Made by a program: the position numbers and the translations under genes. DNA of 64,000 bases from Rhabdornis inornatus (Eukaryota; Chordata; Aves; Passeriformes; Rhabdornithidae), in contig VWZS01000496.1 of the NCBI GenBank assembly GCA_013397075.1, forward strand, positions 744,001 through 808,000, written 5' to 3'. The stretch's first letter is position 1, and the number at the start of each line of letters is the position of its first letter. Shown here piece after piece: positions 13,527 to 27,126 of the stretch. The notes under the pieces were generated by a model. That model was not told the origin of the DNA, searched no databases, and saw only the letters and a program-made list of their open reading frames with translations.

Positions 13527-14269
13527 AGCATTAGAAAGGATAAAATGTTCCATCATGTCCCAGTCCTTTCTAGATCTGTCCCCATATTTGTAGGGGCTCA
13601 GGACAGATATATACATTTGCAATGAAATAATGCTAGACAACCTTGTTCATGTCCTAGAAGCAAGAAATGGACAAACAATTCACAAAAGGCAGAAAAGACC
13701 AGGAGAAATATAGAAAATATTTAAATAAGCCCTTGTTTTGGAGCATTTGAGAATGGCAGAAAGGTGCTTCAAAAAGACCAGGTGGTCCTGATGAAACAGA
13801 AGGAACATGAGAAGAAAAACAAGAGAAAGATTGGTCATTCACAGTCCGTGAACCTTTACAGCATTCCTTGAAGAAAAACAGAAAGGTTTATCTCAGTTAA
13901 ATAGGCTGTTTATAGGAAAGAAGCAAATGTGTGCTTGGGATAAGGCTTTTTGTCTTATTTACTTCTTCAATCTGTTTTTTCATGATTACACTTTAACTAC
14001 AATTTTCCTTAAGAGAAATATGAAGAAAGGCAGAATCAGCTTACACTTTCTTTTCACTCCAGATGGCAAAGTGATGAAAACTGACTAACAGCTAAATCAA
14101 GAAATTATGATGATGAAGACATGGATTCTAAAAAAAGTGTTTGCAATTTTTTAAGTCTGAGAAACAGGAGAGCAAATATCTCCTAACTTTTAGGAAGCAA
14201 TGTTCATTCTCAAGGCACTGGAGACTACTCCATTTTCCTACCATCCTTTTGGGTTACAAAGCAGCACTC

Positions 14270-14340
14270 TCTGTGGTTTACAGATGGGAAACTGAGGCAG
14301 GCTTAGTACCACAAAGATTGTCACAGACCATAACTTGGCA
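14270..14340 (+). mobile_element. Possible MIR SINE fragment
   Basis: The string TTTACAGATGGGAAACTGAG at 14277-14296 is a near-perfect match to the well-known MIR core segment that precedes the ACTTGCCCAAGGTCAC region. The following bases (AAAGATTGTCACAG) could be a degenerate version of that next segment. Only about 25 bases match well, so chance similarity cannot be excluded. Confidence 0.45.
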
Positions 14341-16414
14341 CTGCCACCCAAAGAAGTAGCCATGGGCACCTTTCCCAAACCACAGCTTTCCCCAAACCCA
14401 AGCTGTCATTTCTGCCTCTTTTCTGGGCTGGCCATGTGTGCTTGTGCAGCTACAGGATGGACTGAAACAGGGTCTGATATAGTTTTTAAAAGCAATACCC
14501 AGTCATGCTGGAGTAACTTTATGGTGGAACAGGACCATAGACATACTTGTACCTACATTAATGCTCCATGAAGCTTGTAGGGCTGTAGTGACAAACTCAG
14601 GCTGTTTTGAAATTCCTTTTACCCTAGGATCAGGCAATACCAGGGTAATGAAAGAATCATGTCATCCTCTGTGTCCTGTTTCCTGACATATCACAAGGAG
14701 TGACAAGACACATCGAAAGCTGCTGTCCCAACCACACTGCATGCTGGGGCAGTTCTGTGCATACCCTGCTATTTCCCTCACGGGGACACCAGCGAAAAAT
14801 GGGAAAAATTTAATGTTCTGCAGTTCTCTAAATCCACAGATTTGGTGTCAATCTAACTGCTGTGCTATAACACCAAATTAGCCCTACAGACCAAATATAT
14901 ATATGTTGAGTGTGTAACACTGGATGTTTGAGATGCAATCTCAGATCCAAAAAACCTTTGTCTAATGATTCCCATTAATGGTAAAGTTCTCCCAAGTGTC
15001 AATGGCTGCTGAGATAATCTAACTCTTAGCACATCTGAAAATCCAAATCAAGCTGTGGCCGTCTCAAGATAATGTGACTAATTTTATCCTTTTTTGACAG
15101 TGTTGTCTGTTTTTGTCTTTGGCTTAGTAATGAAAATGTGGATCTAAATCATGTGACCTAAATGCAGTGGAAAGCTCTTATTGACCAGTTGAAGAAGAGA
15201 AACATTTTGTTAATCTTAAAAAAGCTCAGATTCCTATATAGTAAATCATTAGATATTTGCATTAGAAAATTATTAAATTGTTAAAACCATATAGAATTTA
15301 CTATTATGTTATTAAAAACTGTAATAACATTATATTTTATTGAGAAGTTTCTACACAACTGTGCAGGTTTCCCTGACTTTGCAGGACTGTCCCAGCCCTG
15401 TGAATGGAGGCAGATCCCACTGGCAGGAGCTGCCTCTGCACAAGCATGGCCTGACCAGATGTGCAGATGCTAATAAATAATAGTAATGATGATGATGGCA
15501 GAACCATGTAAGCATTCATGACTTTCTAGTTTCCAGCCTCTCCTCGATCCACAATGCCAAACTTGCTCAGATGGCTGGCGAGAAGTCAGGGGCTGACAGC
15601 CACGCTGGCAGCGCTCTCGGCCCCCAGGGCCCCTCACCTAATTATCCTGACATGGAGCAGAAGGATGCTGAGTCCCTGCCAAACAGGAGGTGTGGGCTCA
15701 GAGGGACACCCAATCTCCCCAGCCCAAGGAGTCTGGCCTGGAAGGACAATCACAGGTCACCTTGGGCCCCAGACATACATTCGTGGCTTGCACTAGCCTG
15801 CAGGCAAATGGATTACCTAGGTCCAGGAGTATGGAGGAAGAGGACTGGATTGCAAGCCAAGGCAGAGATTATCTGCAGCATGGATTAATTAAAACTACTC
15901 GGATTTCATTTTTTAACCTCTCATACTGAGAAAGAATAAATGATTCAGAATAAAAATAATCAGCCATGCCAACACATTACCCCCACTGGTGGCTGCAGAC
16001 GCCAGGGCACAGCCTGGCCATACGTGGCTAGTGTCACCCTCTGACACCATGACACTAGCAAAACATTATATCACAGGCTACAGTGAAACTATATCCCACT
16101 ATAAGCTCATCCTAAAAGCCTGAAACAAGAAAATGCAGAAATAAAACAACAGGTGAAAATCACCATCATATTCAAGCAAACTGCATGCACAGCTCTGAAA
16201 TGTTCATTATAGAATTCCAATGGTCTCAGTTCCACAGCCCTGAGAGACTGTATGCTGAAATAATGAAAGAGCAAGGGTGGAAGGGGGCTTGGAATAAAAG
16301 TCAGCAGGTGTAATTATTATTTGGAAAATTCTTAGGCACTTACTCTTCAGAGCACTGCATGAATATTCATTAAGACTGGCAGCTTAGGAAGCTTCAGGTT
16401 TGAGTGCTGATATC

Positions 16415-16660
16415 TTCCCTTTATGGATAAAAAAACAAGGCATAAAAGCCCAGTTTGAAACACCTAAGTGGAACTTGAGGATTGCTCTTTCTCCATAGTC
16501 CCATCAGGTCTTTTATCAATTATCTTCCTCTAAGGTAAAAAGAGCAACAACTAAGTGACTGTGGAGAAAAGCAATTGCCCAAGACCGCTACAAAAATAAA
16601 TGGCAAAAACAGAGGTGAATTCAGAACTCTGAAAACTCAGCCCAGTACCCGGCTCCTTCG
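16415..16660 (+). mobile_element. Possible degraded MIR SINE
   Basis: A segment like CCCTTTATGGATAAAAAAAC followed by AAGGCA (MIR core-like) is followed about 130 bases later by GCAATTGCCCAAGACCGCTA, then GGCAAAAACAGAGGTGAATT and CAGAACTCTG. These come in the order expected for the second half of MIR. The spacing is longer than in an intact MIR, so this would be an interrupted copy or coincidence. Confidence 0.25.
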
Positions 16661-19437
16661 GGAGCACTACTTATGTGTAACAAATCGTGAGCTAATAATA
16701 TCACTCTTTGGAGCTCTGGTAACAGTTTCCCAAAGCTTGCTCTGTGAGGCCACAGTTCAGTGATCCATGTAGCAGATCAATGGAGCAGCGCTGCCAACAA
16801 AGCTTCAAATTAAAACCCAAAAGAAAAGGGTTCATTGAGCTCTTGACATAAATCTTAGGTTCAGCAACGGTGCCTTAAAAACACTGCTCTTTGGCAATCA
16901 TCACAGTCAGATGGCATTTTTCAGAATATATATCAGCTTTGGAAAACAACATTTTGTCAGGGAGTGTCTTGCAAGCCCCACACATTCTGATTTGCAGGAT
17001 TCACAGCTGAGGACACCACAGCAAACACCTCCTGGCATGTAAGTTAGAGATGGGCACCTATGGGAGCGTAAGCTAGAGAAACCTCAACCACACACCAGAG
17101 CAACAGGTTTGCCTCAAAAAGCTTCAATACCATCTCAGAAACCTATTTGGAGAACAAACAATCCTGGCTACAAAGCCTGTATGGAAAGCCTAGGAAGCAG
17201 ACATATAATATGCTGTGCCCAACACCTCTGCTCCTCTAAAACTACAGGACCAGTAGAAAGATACCAGAGACAAGCAGACATGCTTCTGGTCCTTCACAGA
17301 CCCACGAGATGCACTGAAGGAACAATACCTCCTCTGGGGCTTTTTATTGCCTTGTCCTTGGAGATGAAAATGATATTGTTTGTGTCTTTTAAAACACATA
17401 CACGAAAGCAACATTAGAATTCTTGTGTATGCCATCCAACTGTTAAGTGGTTTTTCAGCTACAGAAATCTGAAAGCATGACAAGAAGTAAAATGTAGCTA
17501 AGCAGAGTATGATCCCAAAGGTCTGCCAGCAAGCAATCAAACCTTTCTGTCTAATTCGTTCAGTAATTTCTAACTTTCCCTCCATAAGACAGTAAGAAGT
17601 TATTATTTATCCTAATTTATAGTACATTCCTTAGAGTAAAGGACATAGGACAGGGTTAGATCTTCTAGGTGATCTCAGAATTGGTGAGCTTTTTCCAAAT
17701 GAACAAATAAAAATGTATCTTCTAGTCTTTCCCACTTAAATATGAAGCTAAATAATGCAAGAATATTAAAGAGAGTAAACACAATTCACAAAAACAACTG
17801 ATTTGATACAAATGGTAGAAACTTGAAAAATGCAACTGGAAAGTATAAAAATAAAATATCAGCAAGGATGCAAAGAATGCATCTTTTGTTAATAATTCTG
17901 TCCAAAGGCTAGGACACAGACCAGACAGGGTTATCTGTTTCTCAGTGGTTAGAAACTTCCCAGAAGTCTGTTTATGCCAAGGTGACCTAAACGATGGGAT
18001 GAGGCATGCTTTTCTTGTTCATTTGTCAGAAAGCTGGATCTCTGGCAACAGTGCACTCAGACATGGACAGACAGGAGAAAAGGGTTGCATTGTCTTTGGC
18101 AGGATCTTAGCAGTATTTGAATCTATCATCACAAATTGTCCCTGTTTCTGCCCCTACACTGGAGCATGTCTTGGTGCCAGTGAATCAGCAGAAAAGTCAA
18201 GGGCGAAGCTTAGTTCAAGGAATAGTCTGGGTCATAGTTTATTTGTTTATTATTTGGGGTTTCACTCAATTCTATGAAATTCTTTTCTAATTTATGCATT
18301 TTCCAAGGGCATTGAATCTTCATGTTTTTTTATAGGTTCAGCACCTCATAATGAGCCTCTCTGCTGCCTTTTGGCTTTGGACAGGCTGCAGCCCTATCTG
18401 TCTTCTCAAAATTTTATTTATTCTCTTGGCAAAATCTTATTTATTGTTGGACAGTGGTGTTGAGATCAGCCTCCTTAGAACACAAGTGTGTATACATAGC
18501 CCAAACCCCTGCAGAGTTCACAGTCCAAACATTCACTCAGCAGAAAATTTTCATTAGCTATGTTTCATCCCTATCTCCTACCCGCTATTTATTTTGGCAT
18601 TGTACAAGAATATGCTGTATTCCCCAAAACAGAAGTCTCCTTTATAGTAGGATTTAGACAAAGTATAATTTTGGTGAACATTAATGTAATAATCTGGTGG
18701 GAGTACAGCTGTTCAGCTGTGCCTTTCACAAAAAGATGCTTAACTGTGGTGCCAGAGCCACCAGCTTCACCATGGCAGCAAGAGAGGTGGGAAAAAAGGA
18801 GCTCCCATCCCAGATATATGAAGTTTCCCTGTTTGTAACACCACATTCCTGTTAACTGAGCAGTTGTGAGAGCCTCCAGTGAAAGACAGTTTATAGGAAC
18901 ACACAGATCACTGCCAAGGGTCAGCTGGATGGAGTTACACCTTGGTGTACTCTTACTACAAGGAGGAGGCTGTGAAGGGTTAAATGGCCATTTCCTCAGC
19001 AAGAATCAAATGCTATGATGGAGATCCAGTGCATTCTGCACCTCCTCAACCATTCCTCTCTCTTCTCCTCAAGACCATGAGAAACTGCCACACCAAGAGG
19101 TGAGATTTGCAATATGCCAAGCACAAATACCATGTGGGGTAGAGAGAGATCCCCACTGAGAACCAAAGACCTGCTCAGGATTCTCCTATCAAGAAACAAT
19201 ATAAGTGTCCCACCAACCTGAGGTACTGAGATAAGAGTCAGAAGGTCCTCTCATTTACAGCCAGTTCTTCAGAGCCATTTCTTAATGCTTTAAAAGCACA
19301 AGAACATTTTATTACACCTCAGAATAACACAGTGTTGTATGTTAGAAAAAGATGCTCTGGGAACTTTCCACAAAAATTACCAGCAAATATCCACTTCTTG
19401 GCAGCCTTGTGTATTTGGAGAGGTCTTTTATTTAGTT

Positions 19438-19454
19438 TAAAAAAAAAAAAAAAT
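19438..19454. repeat. Poly(A) tract
   Basis: A short A-run lies in AT-rich intron. There is no attached element that I can identify. Confidence 0.85.
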
Positions 19455-21700
19455 TACTAAATAAACATGCACGTTATTACTCACATCCAGGAGGAAGTGT
19501 GACTTTTCAGGAAAAATGAACTTTCTGCTCAGGCAGTTTCCAATAAGAGCTCAGAAGAATGAGTATAATACAAGTCAGATTTATTAGAAGTAAATTAAAA
19601 TCATCTGTCATAGGAAACTTCTTTTTTTCTCCTCTAAACGCTTGTTCTGAAGCAGAAATAAATTCCAATTGTATTCAAAACAAAGTAAATAAAAGCTTTT
19701 GTAACTTGCACTATCTTCTCAATTGTAATATTTATGATGAACACAAGGTATTTATTTTTCAAGGGTAAAAAATGAACACTGCTATACAGTCATGCATTTC
19801 ATTCTTTTCAATTGCCTATTAATTTTTGGCATTAGAATTCCTTGGAGTAATTTTGTAAATAGAAAGACACTAAGTCTGTGTCTTTACATCATTATTTACA
19901 TACTTTTCTACACATGAATTTTGTTGATTAGTTTTTAAAATCCACAAAAGTTCAAGTTTTCAGCACTTTTAAGAACTGGTCCCTATTATCAGTTAAAATA
20001 TCATTATATATTAACCTGCTTGGAAACCAGAGCCTCTTCACTTAATCATAAACACTACAGCTATAATCTGACCTAAGTAATCTGCCAAATGCTGAGCAGG
20101 AGCTGATGCCAGTTAGGATGACAATCTAATTCTTTCTGTTTCCAGAGCTGGATTTTATCCAGAGGATGATTTTTTCTTTGAGCTGTATTTTTTCTAAGCC
20201 AATTTGGGGCATTTTGCCTTTGGCTTGGAACATTTTCTAAATAATACAAAAACATGAATTTAGACACAGTGTCAATGCCATAATGTACTACTTTTATATG
20301 GTTTAAAAAAAAAAAAATCCCCGTTACATCAGAGATAATTGTAATAAAAGAAACACTCCTAAAACGCCTCCTTACTTCCAGGCATGTGGAAATGTCACTC
20401 TGAACAGATCTGCAGAACCTATAGCAAACACAAAAGTTAACTTGGATCCTTTTCCTCTTGCACATCTGGCTAGAAAATGCAATTCCTTTCTCCCACCCCA
20501 GTGTGATTGTGGGTTGTTGGCAAAGGGTGGAGCTGCCCTGTCCCCACTTTCTGCTGTTGGTTTCTGGCTTTTCCCTCCATCAAGAACCAGACTCAGCAGT
20601 GCAGTGCACCTCAAATGAGTGCAAAGGGGAGGATTCCTTTTCCTTGAGTAAGAGCCATTCACCCTGTAGCTGCACAACTGTTAGATCTGGTGCATTCATC
20701 ATGAATCCAACCAAGTCCCTGGTAAAACAATCCAGTCAGGTGCTGTAATCTTCAGGATTGCTGACTTTAAAATTACTCTGGAGCAACTCAATTTCCAACT
20801 GCTTTTTGTTCTTCTTGCTAATGTCTTACTCTGAGGTTGAAAATGCAGTCTTTCGATAGTTGGATTTAATCACAAAATCCATTTATATGTTCAACCAGCA
20901 CTCTTACTTCAAGAGAATGCTTTGCTATCATTAAGATACAGAAAATTCAGAGCTGTCTCTATGGAAGTGACTTCTAAATTTTCATTAAATACTTCCTGCT
21001 AGTGCTTTTATATTAGGCCACTGTCTCTTGGAACTACAGACCTGATGATGGTACAGGTTGCATTTCCTGAGGCACTGAACAATCCTGCTGGAAGCTGAGC
21101 CTCTCTCCTACAGACCCTTCTGAGCACTTCATGCACAAAGACACAGCCATGCTTTGGAACCACCCTTTGTGCTGCAGGGCCAGTGTTTAAATTTTTTTTT
21201 GTCAGTGATGAAGTTGCTAAGGAAAATAAAGGGGAAAAAATGATTTCTCAAAGTGAAAAGCATAATTTCAAAACAATAACAGAATTAGATCTGAGAGGTT
21301 CTGGGAGAGACTTGCTGCAGGGCGGATGACACCTGGAGAACCTTCATCCTTACCAGCTGTTAAGGTTTGCTCCTACAGGATATTAAGCAAAATACATCAG
21401 TCACAGCCATAATAATCTGAGTTCATGTGACTAGTCACTTTTTTCATAACATGCTCTTGGGCTCAGTTACTCAGAGACTCAGGCCTTGTTTTGGGTTTGG
21501 TATATGCTCTGGCAGGAAGGCATCCTTTCATCCAAATGCAGCAGGACATATACTGACATTGCCATTCTCTTCTGTAATCACCCTGTCTGCTCCTCCTCCT
21601 CACTCAAGGAGGCAGAGCTTGATGTTCTGCATGAAGGTTTTCCCTGTCTCCTTTAGTATTTGTGACTCAAAAGTGACATGAGACTCTCACATGCTTCTGT

Positions 21701-22095
21701 CACAGAATTATAGAACGGTTGGGGTTGGAAGAGAACTCTGAGGATCATCTAATCCAACTCCCCTGTTCAAACAGCTTCACCTAGAGCAGGTTGCACAGGG
21801 TTGCATATCTCCAGAGGAGGAGACCACAACCTGTTTCAGTCCTCTTTCAACCTCAACATAAAGAAGATTTCCCACATATTCAGATGGAACTTGCTGTGTT
21901 TCACTCTGTGCCTGTTGCCCCTAACCCTGTCTCTGGGCACCATTGAAAAGAGCCTGACACCATCATCATGACACCTGCCCTTAAAATATTTGCATGTACC
22001 TTTAGGATTCCTCTCAGTATCCTCAAGGCTGAACAGGCCCAGCTCCCTCAGCCTTTCCTCAAAAGGGAATACTCCATGCTGCAAGGAAATGCTGT
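21701..22095 (-). mobile_element. CR1 LINE 3' fragment (5'-truncated)
   Basis: The plus strand opens with CACAGAATTATAGAACGGTT then GGGGTTGGAAGAGAACTC, the reverse complement of a CR1 3' end. On the minus strand the translation contains FEERLRELGLFSLED, then CKYFKGRCHDDGVRLFS and RVRGN, which are standard CR1 ORF2 C-terminal motifs. One frame stays open across most of the fragment, but the RT core is missing, so it cannot be active. It is in the same orientation as AFAP1. Confidence 0.95.
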
Positions 22096-25000
22096 ATGGA
22101 TGTAAAAGATCCCAACCTGTTAAGTGACTTAAATTTCTCAAGACATTTAATTCTACTTTTTTTTGCATCTACAATGGCAAATGTCTGGGGTGATTTTAAG
22201 TTTAATACATTTAAGTTCATTTAACTGAATTATAAACAGAGAACTTTCTGCAGAAGGCCCATGTGTGCAGAACAAGTCTTTTGATGACAGTCACAACATA
22301 TTGACAACAAATTTACTATTTTCATTATACTAATACCCAGAATATTGCAAAACAGTGTGAAATGAACTGAGGTTTTACCACAGCTACAAAGACAGTACCA
22401 CTACTTGCAGGACTAGATGCTCAGGTTGTTTTTTCCACATACAATCTCATCTGCCTCTAGTATTTATCCTAATGATAGGAGAGAGCCAGTTCTTATATCC
22501 CTTCCATTCTAGATCAAAGCTACATTAATCTCAAGGTTTCATCCACACACAGATGTTGTAATTATACTGAAGGTTATTCTACCATGTCTGAAATACATCT
22601 TGGTCATGAAAACTGAAGTCTTATTTCTAAAAGCCCAGCAGGCATAGCACAATAACGTAACGGAAAACTCCAGAAGATACTCTCCACTTGAAGACCTCAA
22701 ACCTGATAGAGACAAAAAACTTTCTTGGGTAAAAAAAATCTTTTTACATCCTGGGAATTCATATTATTTGTTATTTATATACTTTATTATGCCCACTACA
22801 GATATATTCTCTGCATTAGTTGCAGCAAAAGCATTTTACTATAGATGCCTACCAATAATGAAATAAGACTTCCAGCTCATGTCACATTAGCTAGAAACAG
22901 CCTCAGTCATGTTAATGACTTTGAGGTTGGCTGAATTTCAACTAATAACCTAAAGATGAATAGACATACATATCCAATTACTTCAAATGTGTCCCTTCAA
23001 ATGAACACTAACAGAATACTTATCTTTGTATTCAGAGAGCAAAAGGGAAAAAAATTAGCCAGGCTGGCAGAAGCCATTTATTTGGCATCTGTCTGAACTA
23101 AAGAGTAGATTTATTAGTTTCAAGAATAGTCTGAAAATTAGAATTGCCATGAAGTCAAACACACATAAAACTGTAATCCAATTCCAAATTTCTACTATAA
23201 TCTTTGAAATTACATGCTTGACCCAACTGTCAAATTTTAAAAGTCCAGGAAAGGCTTGGCAGCCAACCAAAAAGATACTTAGTAAAAGCAAGCAAGCTGT
23301 TATACAGGATAATAATCCTAACAGATACCAGTGATGACTGTGTGGTCCGACTTTCCTTTCTTATCCTTCAGCATCTACTGAAAAAAGTACACAGACTATT
23401 TTACATTCTGTTTTGAAACAGGTAAATAATTTATGAGTAAATAGCTTTTAAGAGAAAAAAAGAAAGTGTTTGGTAAATATGAGCTGCAACAATGAAAAAC
23501 CTGCAAAGATTGTTAATGATGTGACTGATAGTTAAAATAACTGCTGATTTTATGGCACCAAAAGTGGAGAAATCAAACCCAGAAATACAACAAAAAACGA
23601 AGAGACTATGATCTATAAATATATATCCTAAATGAAAAATTTTGAAGTAAATACAGCTTTCTTTAAACACTAATAGTCTAAGATTGTTTGCTCTTCTGTT
23701 TTCCCTAACTTAATTGGTATAAGATTTATGAAAGTCTTGCTATTACCAGATTATCTTCTTAATGCTCCAGTGAGAAACAAGCTACCTATCCTACGTGAAG
23801 ACACAAAAGAGTACAAAATGCTGAATAATTAATAATTTATCATCATATCTGGACTAAAGGTATTAACAATTTATGACAAAATACAAATATGCTGAGTAAA
23901 TATTGTTTTTCCCCAGAGTTCTGTTAATTTTAAAAAAACACAAATGAAAAACCGCTTCTCTATATTGCATAATTGTGCCCATATGCATTCACTGCTCATG
24001 AAACCCAGGTCCCTGCTGCCTCTTCTGTCCCTGGCAGATGGGACACCTGCTCTGCAGACCAGTGTTACAAGTGTATTTTAATCACAGTAGCACATGGGAA
24101 GGTATATTAAACCCCAAAGGCATCCTATATGTGTCCCAGTATAGGGATCCAGACAGACACCACTTAACAAGAAAAACAAAATCTTAAGGTTTTTGTTCAG
24201 TCTCAAGGTCTGAGGGCAGCCAAGGAATGACCCTCAGTGACAAGAACTCAGTGTAACTCCAGCTCTGTAAGCCGATCCAAAGATGGATAACTCTGCTGAG
24301 CTCCTGATGGTTTTCAAGCTCCATTCCTCTGTAGGTCAGGAACCAGTGGCTTCAATGATCAGACGGGAGGATGAAAATTTAGATGGCAACATTTTAGTCT
24401 CAGGTTCTTCACGTTCTTCCAGTACAGCCTATGTTGACTTTATTTAAGGTCTCTGACAACCGTGACACATTGACACCTTCTCTTTTCACAAGTGTTGTAA
24501 TGTGCTGAAGTCTGATGATTATTGATGGAAGTGGTCAGACTGCCAACTTGCCTCTTCGAACCATCACATCCAACACTTAACACAGCCTGATTCTCAGGAA
24601 GGACAATAGAGCCAAACCTCTGATAATGTAACTTCTGCACAAATAAAATGATCCAATAATTCCTGTACAAATAGGCCCTCAAGTGCCATGTTAGCTGACA
24701 TAATGGAGTTAATACACCAACACCTTGAAGACACTGATGTTAACCACGTAATATTCTGTTAACTTCCATTCATTTACTTCTTTACACTGATTTACAAGAA
24801 GATCAAGCTGTATTACTAAAATACTTAACACAATACTGTGGCAGCAAGATATCAGCTCCTTAACCCTTTGCACTTGTGTGTTCTTTCATTCCTCATCTTG
24901 ATCCTCCTGGAAAAGTGCAGCAACAGCGACAAGATTCTGTTTGTCAGGAATTGTTAATGCTTACTGCCAAAAAACCACACACATATTTTGCTAGGCAGCA

Positions 25001-26802
25001 AACTTAATAGAAAAAACATCATGTTATTTATGCCAGAATCATGTAGGCCATATTAAACATTTTGACATGGTGGCTCACATTGACATTTAAATATTTAAGA
25101 AAGAGGGGTGTGATTTTTTTATGTTATTATACTCTCATAATTTCCAGGGAGCACTAGATACCTTTTTGACCCTTATGTTAAACATAAAAACTCTATCCTA
25201 CATTGTCTTTCTGTTACTTCCCTGAAAAAACTATGCTTGATATTAGAAAACCAAGATGTATTTATAACTTGTTTTTGTAATTTTATAAGGAAAAAGACCA
25301 CCAATTTTTGCAATTATTTCTAAACAAGTTTATTTAAACAAAGCTATTAGTAAAACAGGGCAGTCCATTTCTTTATATCAAATCAAACCATCCATCTCCA
25401 TGCAAATACAGAAAAAAGTCAGAAGGTTTCCCATGGATGACTCCTTCCTTACAGAGAATCTATCATTTGAAAGGGAAGAACTACAGGAATCTCCTAGAGA
25501 GTGAATATCCTCTAACTATTCAAATAAAAATTAGAATCCTACTTTTTGCGATGAAAAATTTATTACTCTTACCTCATTATTACTAAGACATTAGTATGGC
25601 TTTTTCAAAACATTCCAGTGGCCTTCGAAACTGCAAAACCTGCCAAATTCTTTGACACAGTTGCCATAAAACATTTCTAAATTGCTGGAAGGAGATCCAA
25701 ATTTTGTTTTATAAAAGTATAAAAAGGATATGAGTAAAACCGTGAGTTGATTCATTGTGAATGTAACATATGGTAAAAGGTTTCCAGGTCCTGTTACTCA
25801 TTAGGAGAAAACAGCAATCCAGATACGCAGGTATCTTATGGTGGCTCCACAGATTTAGTCTCATCCTATTGTTTTTGGTGGTTTTCCCTTTCATCTAATC
25901 ATCTGCATCTGGATTTTCCCTAAGTAAATCCATGTATTCCAAAACCAAGTAAATGAAAGCAGTTCCATCAATATAACTGTGTACTTTCTCTAATAATATT
26001 AACCACACACTTTTCTCTTTGTCAACAGAGCAAATTGGACCACAGAGAAAACAAACCTTTGGAATTCTCAACAATTCAGCTATATTACTATGAAATTTGG
26101 AGTAGTTCTATCATTTGAGAAGACAATAATGTAACTTAGAATTGAATTTATACCCAGGTTGTACAAGGTTCTCAAGAGTATTTTTGATCTTATTCTGAAT
26201 ATTTCAGTTTTCTGCGAGTTTTACAGCCTAGCAAGTATTTACAGGCTGTTCAGTAAATACATTCCATATAATCAACCAAGCAACCATCGTGATACTCAAA
26301 TATTTGATAAAACATGTCTTTTGCTGCAGGAGCACCTGCAGCACTGCTCAGCAGACTAACCCAGCTCAGGTGTGGGATTTCTATCATGTACACATAAGAT
26401 AATTCCTGCCTTTGCAGATAAGCTTTGCAAGAGCTTCTGGGAGCGTATCTCCATAGGTTCACTGTCTGCCTTCAGGCACACGTAGGAAATTCTGGGAATG
26501 CACAGGTAGAGCAACAACTCCTCTGTAGGACGCAGCAAGAACAGCAGCCCACACCAACGACCCCACTCCCCTTATCTGCCCATGTTGAGGTCCTCACCTA
26601 CCCTGAAAGCAGCTCCAAGCTCCACTCAGAGGGTTTTGGGAAGGGGATTTGGGAAGTGAATAGGCAATACCTGGGCAAGTTTAGGAGCGAAGCCTGCAAA
26701 AGAATCAGCAGCTAATTCATGCTCATCTGCTCTTCCTGGAGTCTCAGCAGGAGCTGCAGCTTAATGGAAGCTAACATAAGGCTTAATATTTCTGTTTGGC
26801 AC

Positions 26803-26884
26803 AGTTTTTGGTGGTTTTTCTTTCATTGTTTTTGTTTGGTTGGTTTTTTGTTTGTTTGGTATGGGTTTTGTTTTTTTTTTTTCT
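26803..26884. repeat. T/G-rich tract with (TTTG)n character
   Basis: Repeated GTTTG and GGTTTT units end in a T-run. On the AFAP1 sense strand this reads as A/C-rich, the opposite polarity to the blocks at 33127 and 45138. Confidence 0.85.
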
Positions 26885-27111
26885 GTTTAAACCGAAGGCT
26901 GGAATTACAGACAAGTATAAAGCAAGCTGAATTCTTATTACAGCTTGCAATGTTCATTTGAAGTAGAACTGCGTTTTCTGAATTTCAGGAAGAGCCTTTC
27001 AGAGAGTTCAAGTTTGAGTAGCGCTGGGGGAGCGAGGGCTGTTTTGACCTCTTTTGTACAGAACAGCATTTCCATGCTTTTACTCTCAGTTTTCAAAAAA
27101 GCAGAGGGAGC

Positions 27112-27126
27112 TTTTTTTTTTTTTTT
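27112..27126. repeat. Poly(T) tract
   Basis: This is an uninterrupted run of about 15 T on the plus strand. It is a simple repeat with no attached element recognised. Confidence 0.9.

Larger units (their letters stand above)
2761..21700. other. Intron block without genes
   Basis: This is about 19 kb of intron. The recognisable content is limited to simple repeats (4861-4884, 7807-7915, 13480-13526, 19438-19454), a possible L2/L3-like relic near 10840-10960 and possible MIR pieces near 14270 and 16415. Locally GC-richer patches occur at about 11200-11350, 12260-12400 and 15540-15850. They contain frames of up to about 105 codons but no recognisable domain, signal peptide or conserved splice pair. 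Confidence 0.55.

Noticed and set aside
15554..15929. Overlapping frames in a GC-richer intron patch
   Set aside because: Three frames overlap on the same strand, none with a recognisable motif. The local GC content explains the lack of stops.
21836..22168. 110-codon minus-strand frame as a host gene
   Set aside because: The EERLRELGLFSLE and RVRGN motifs identify it as CR1 ORF2 remains.
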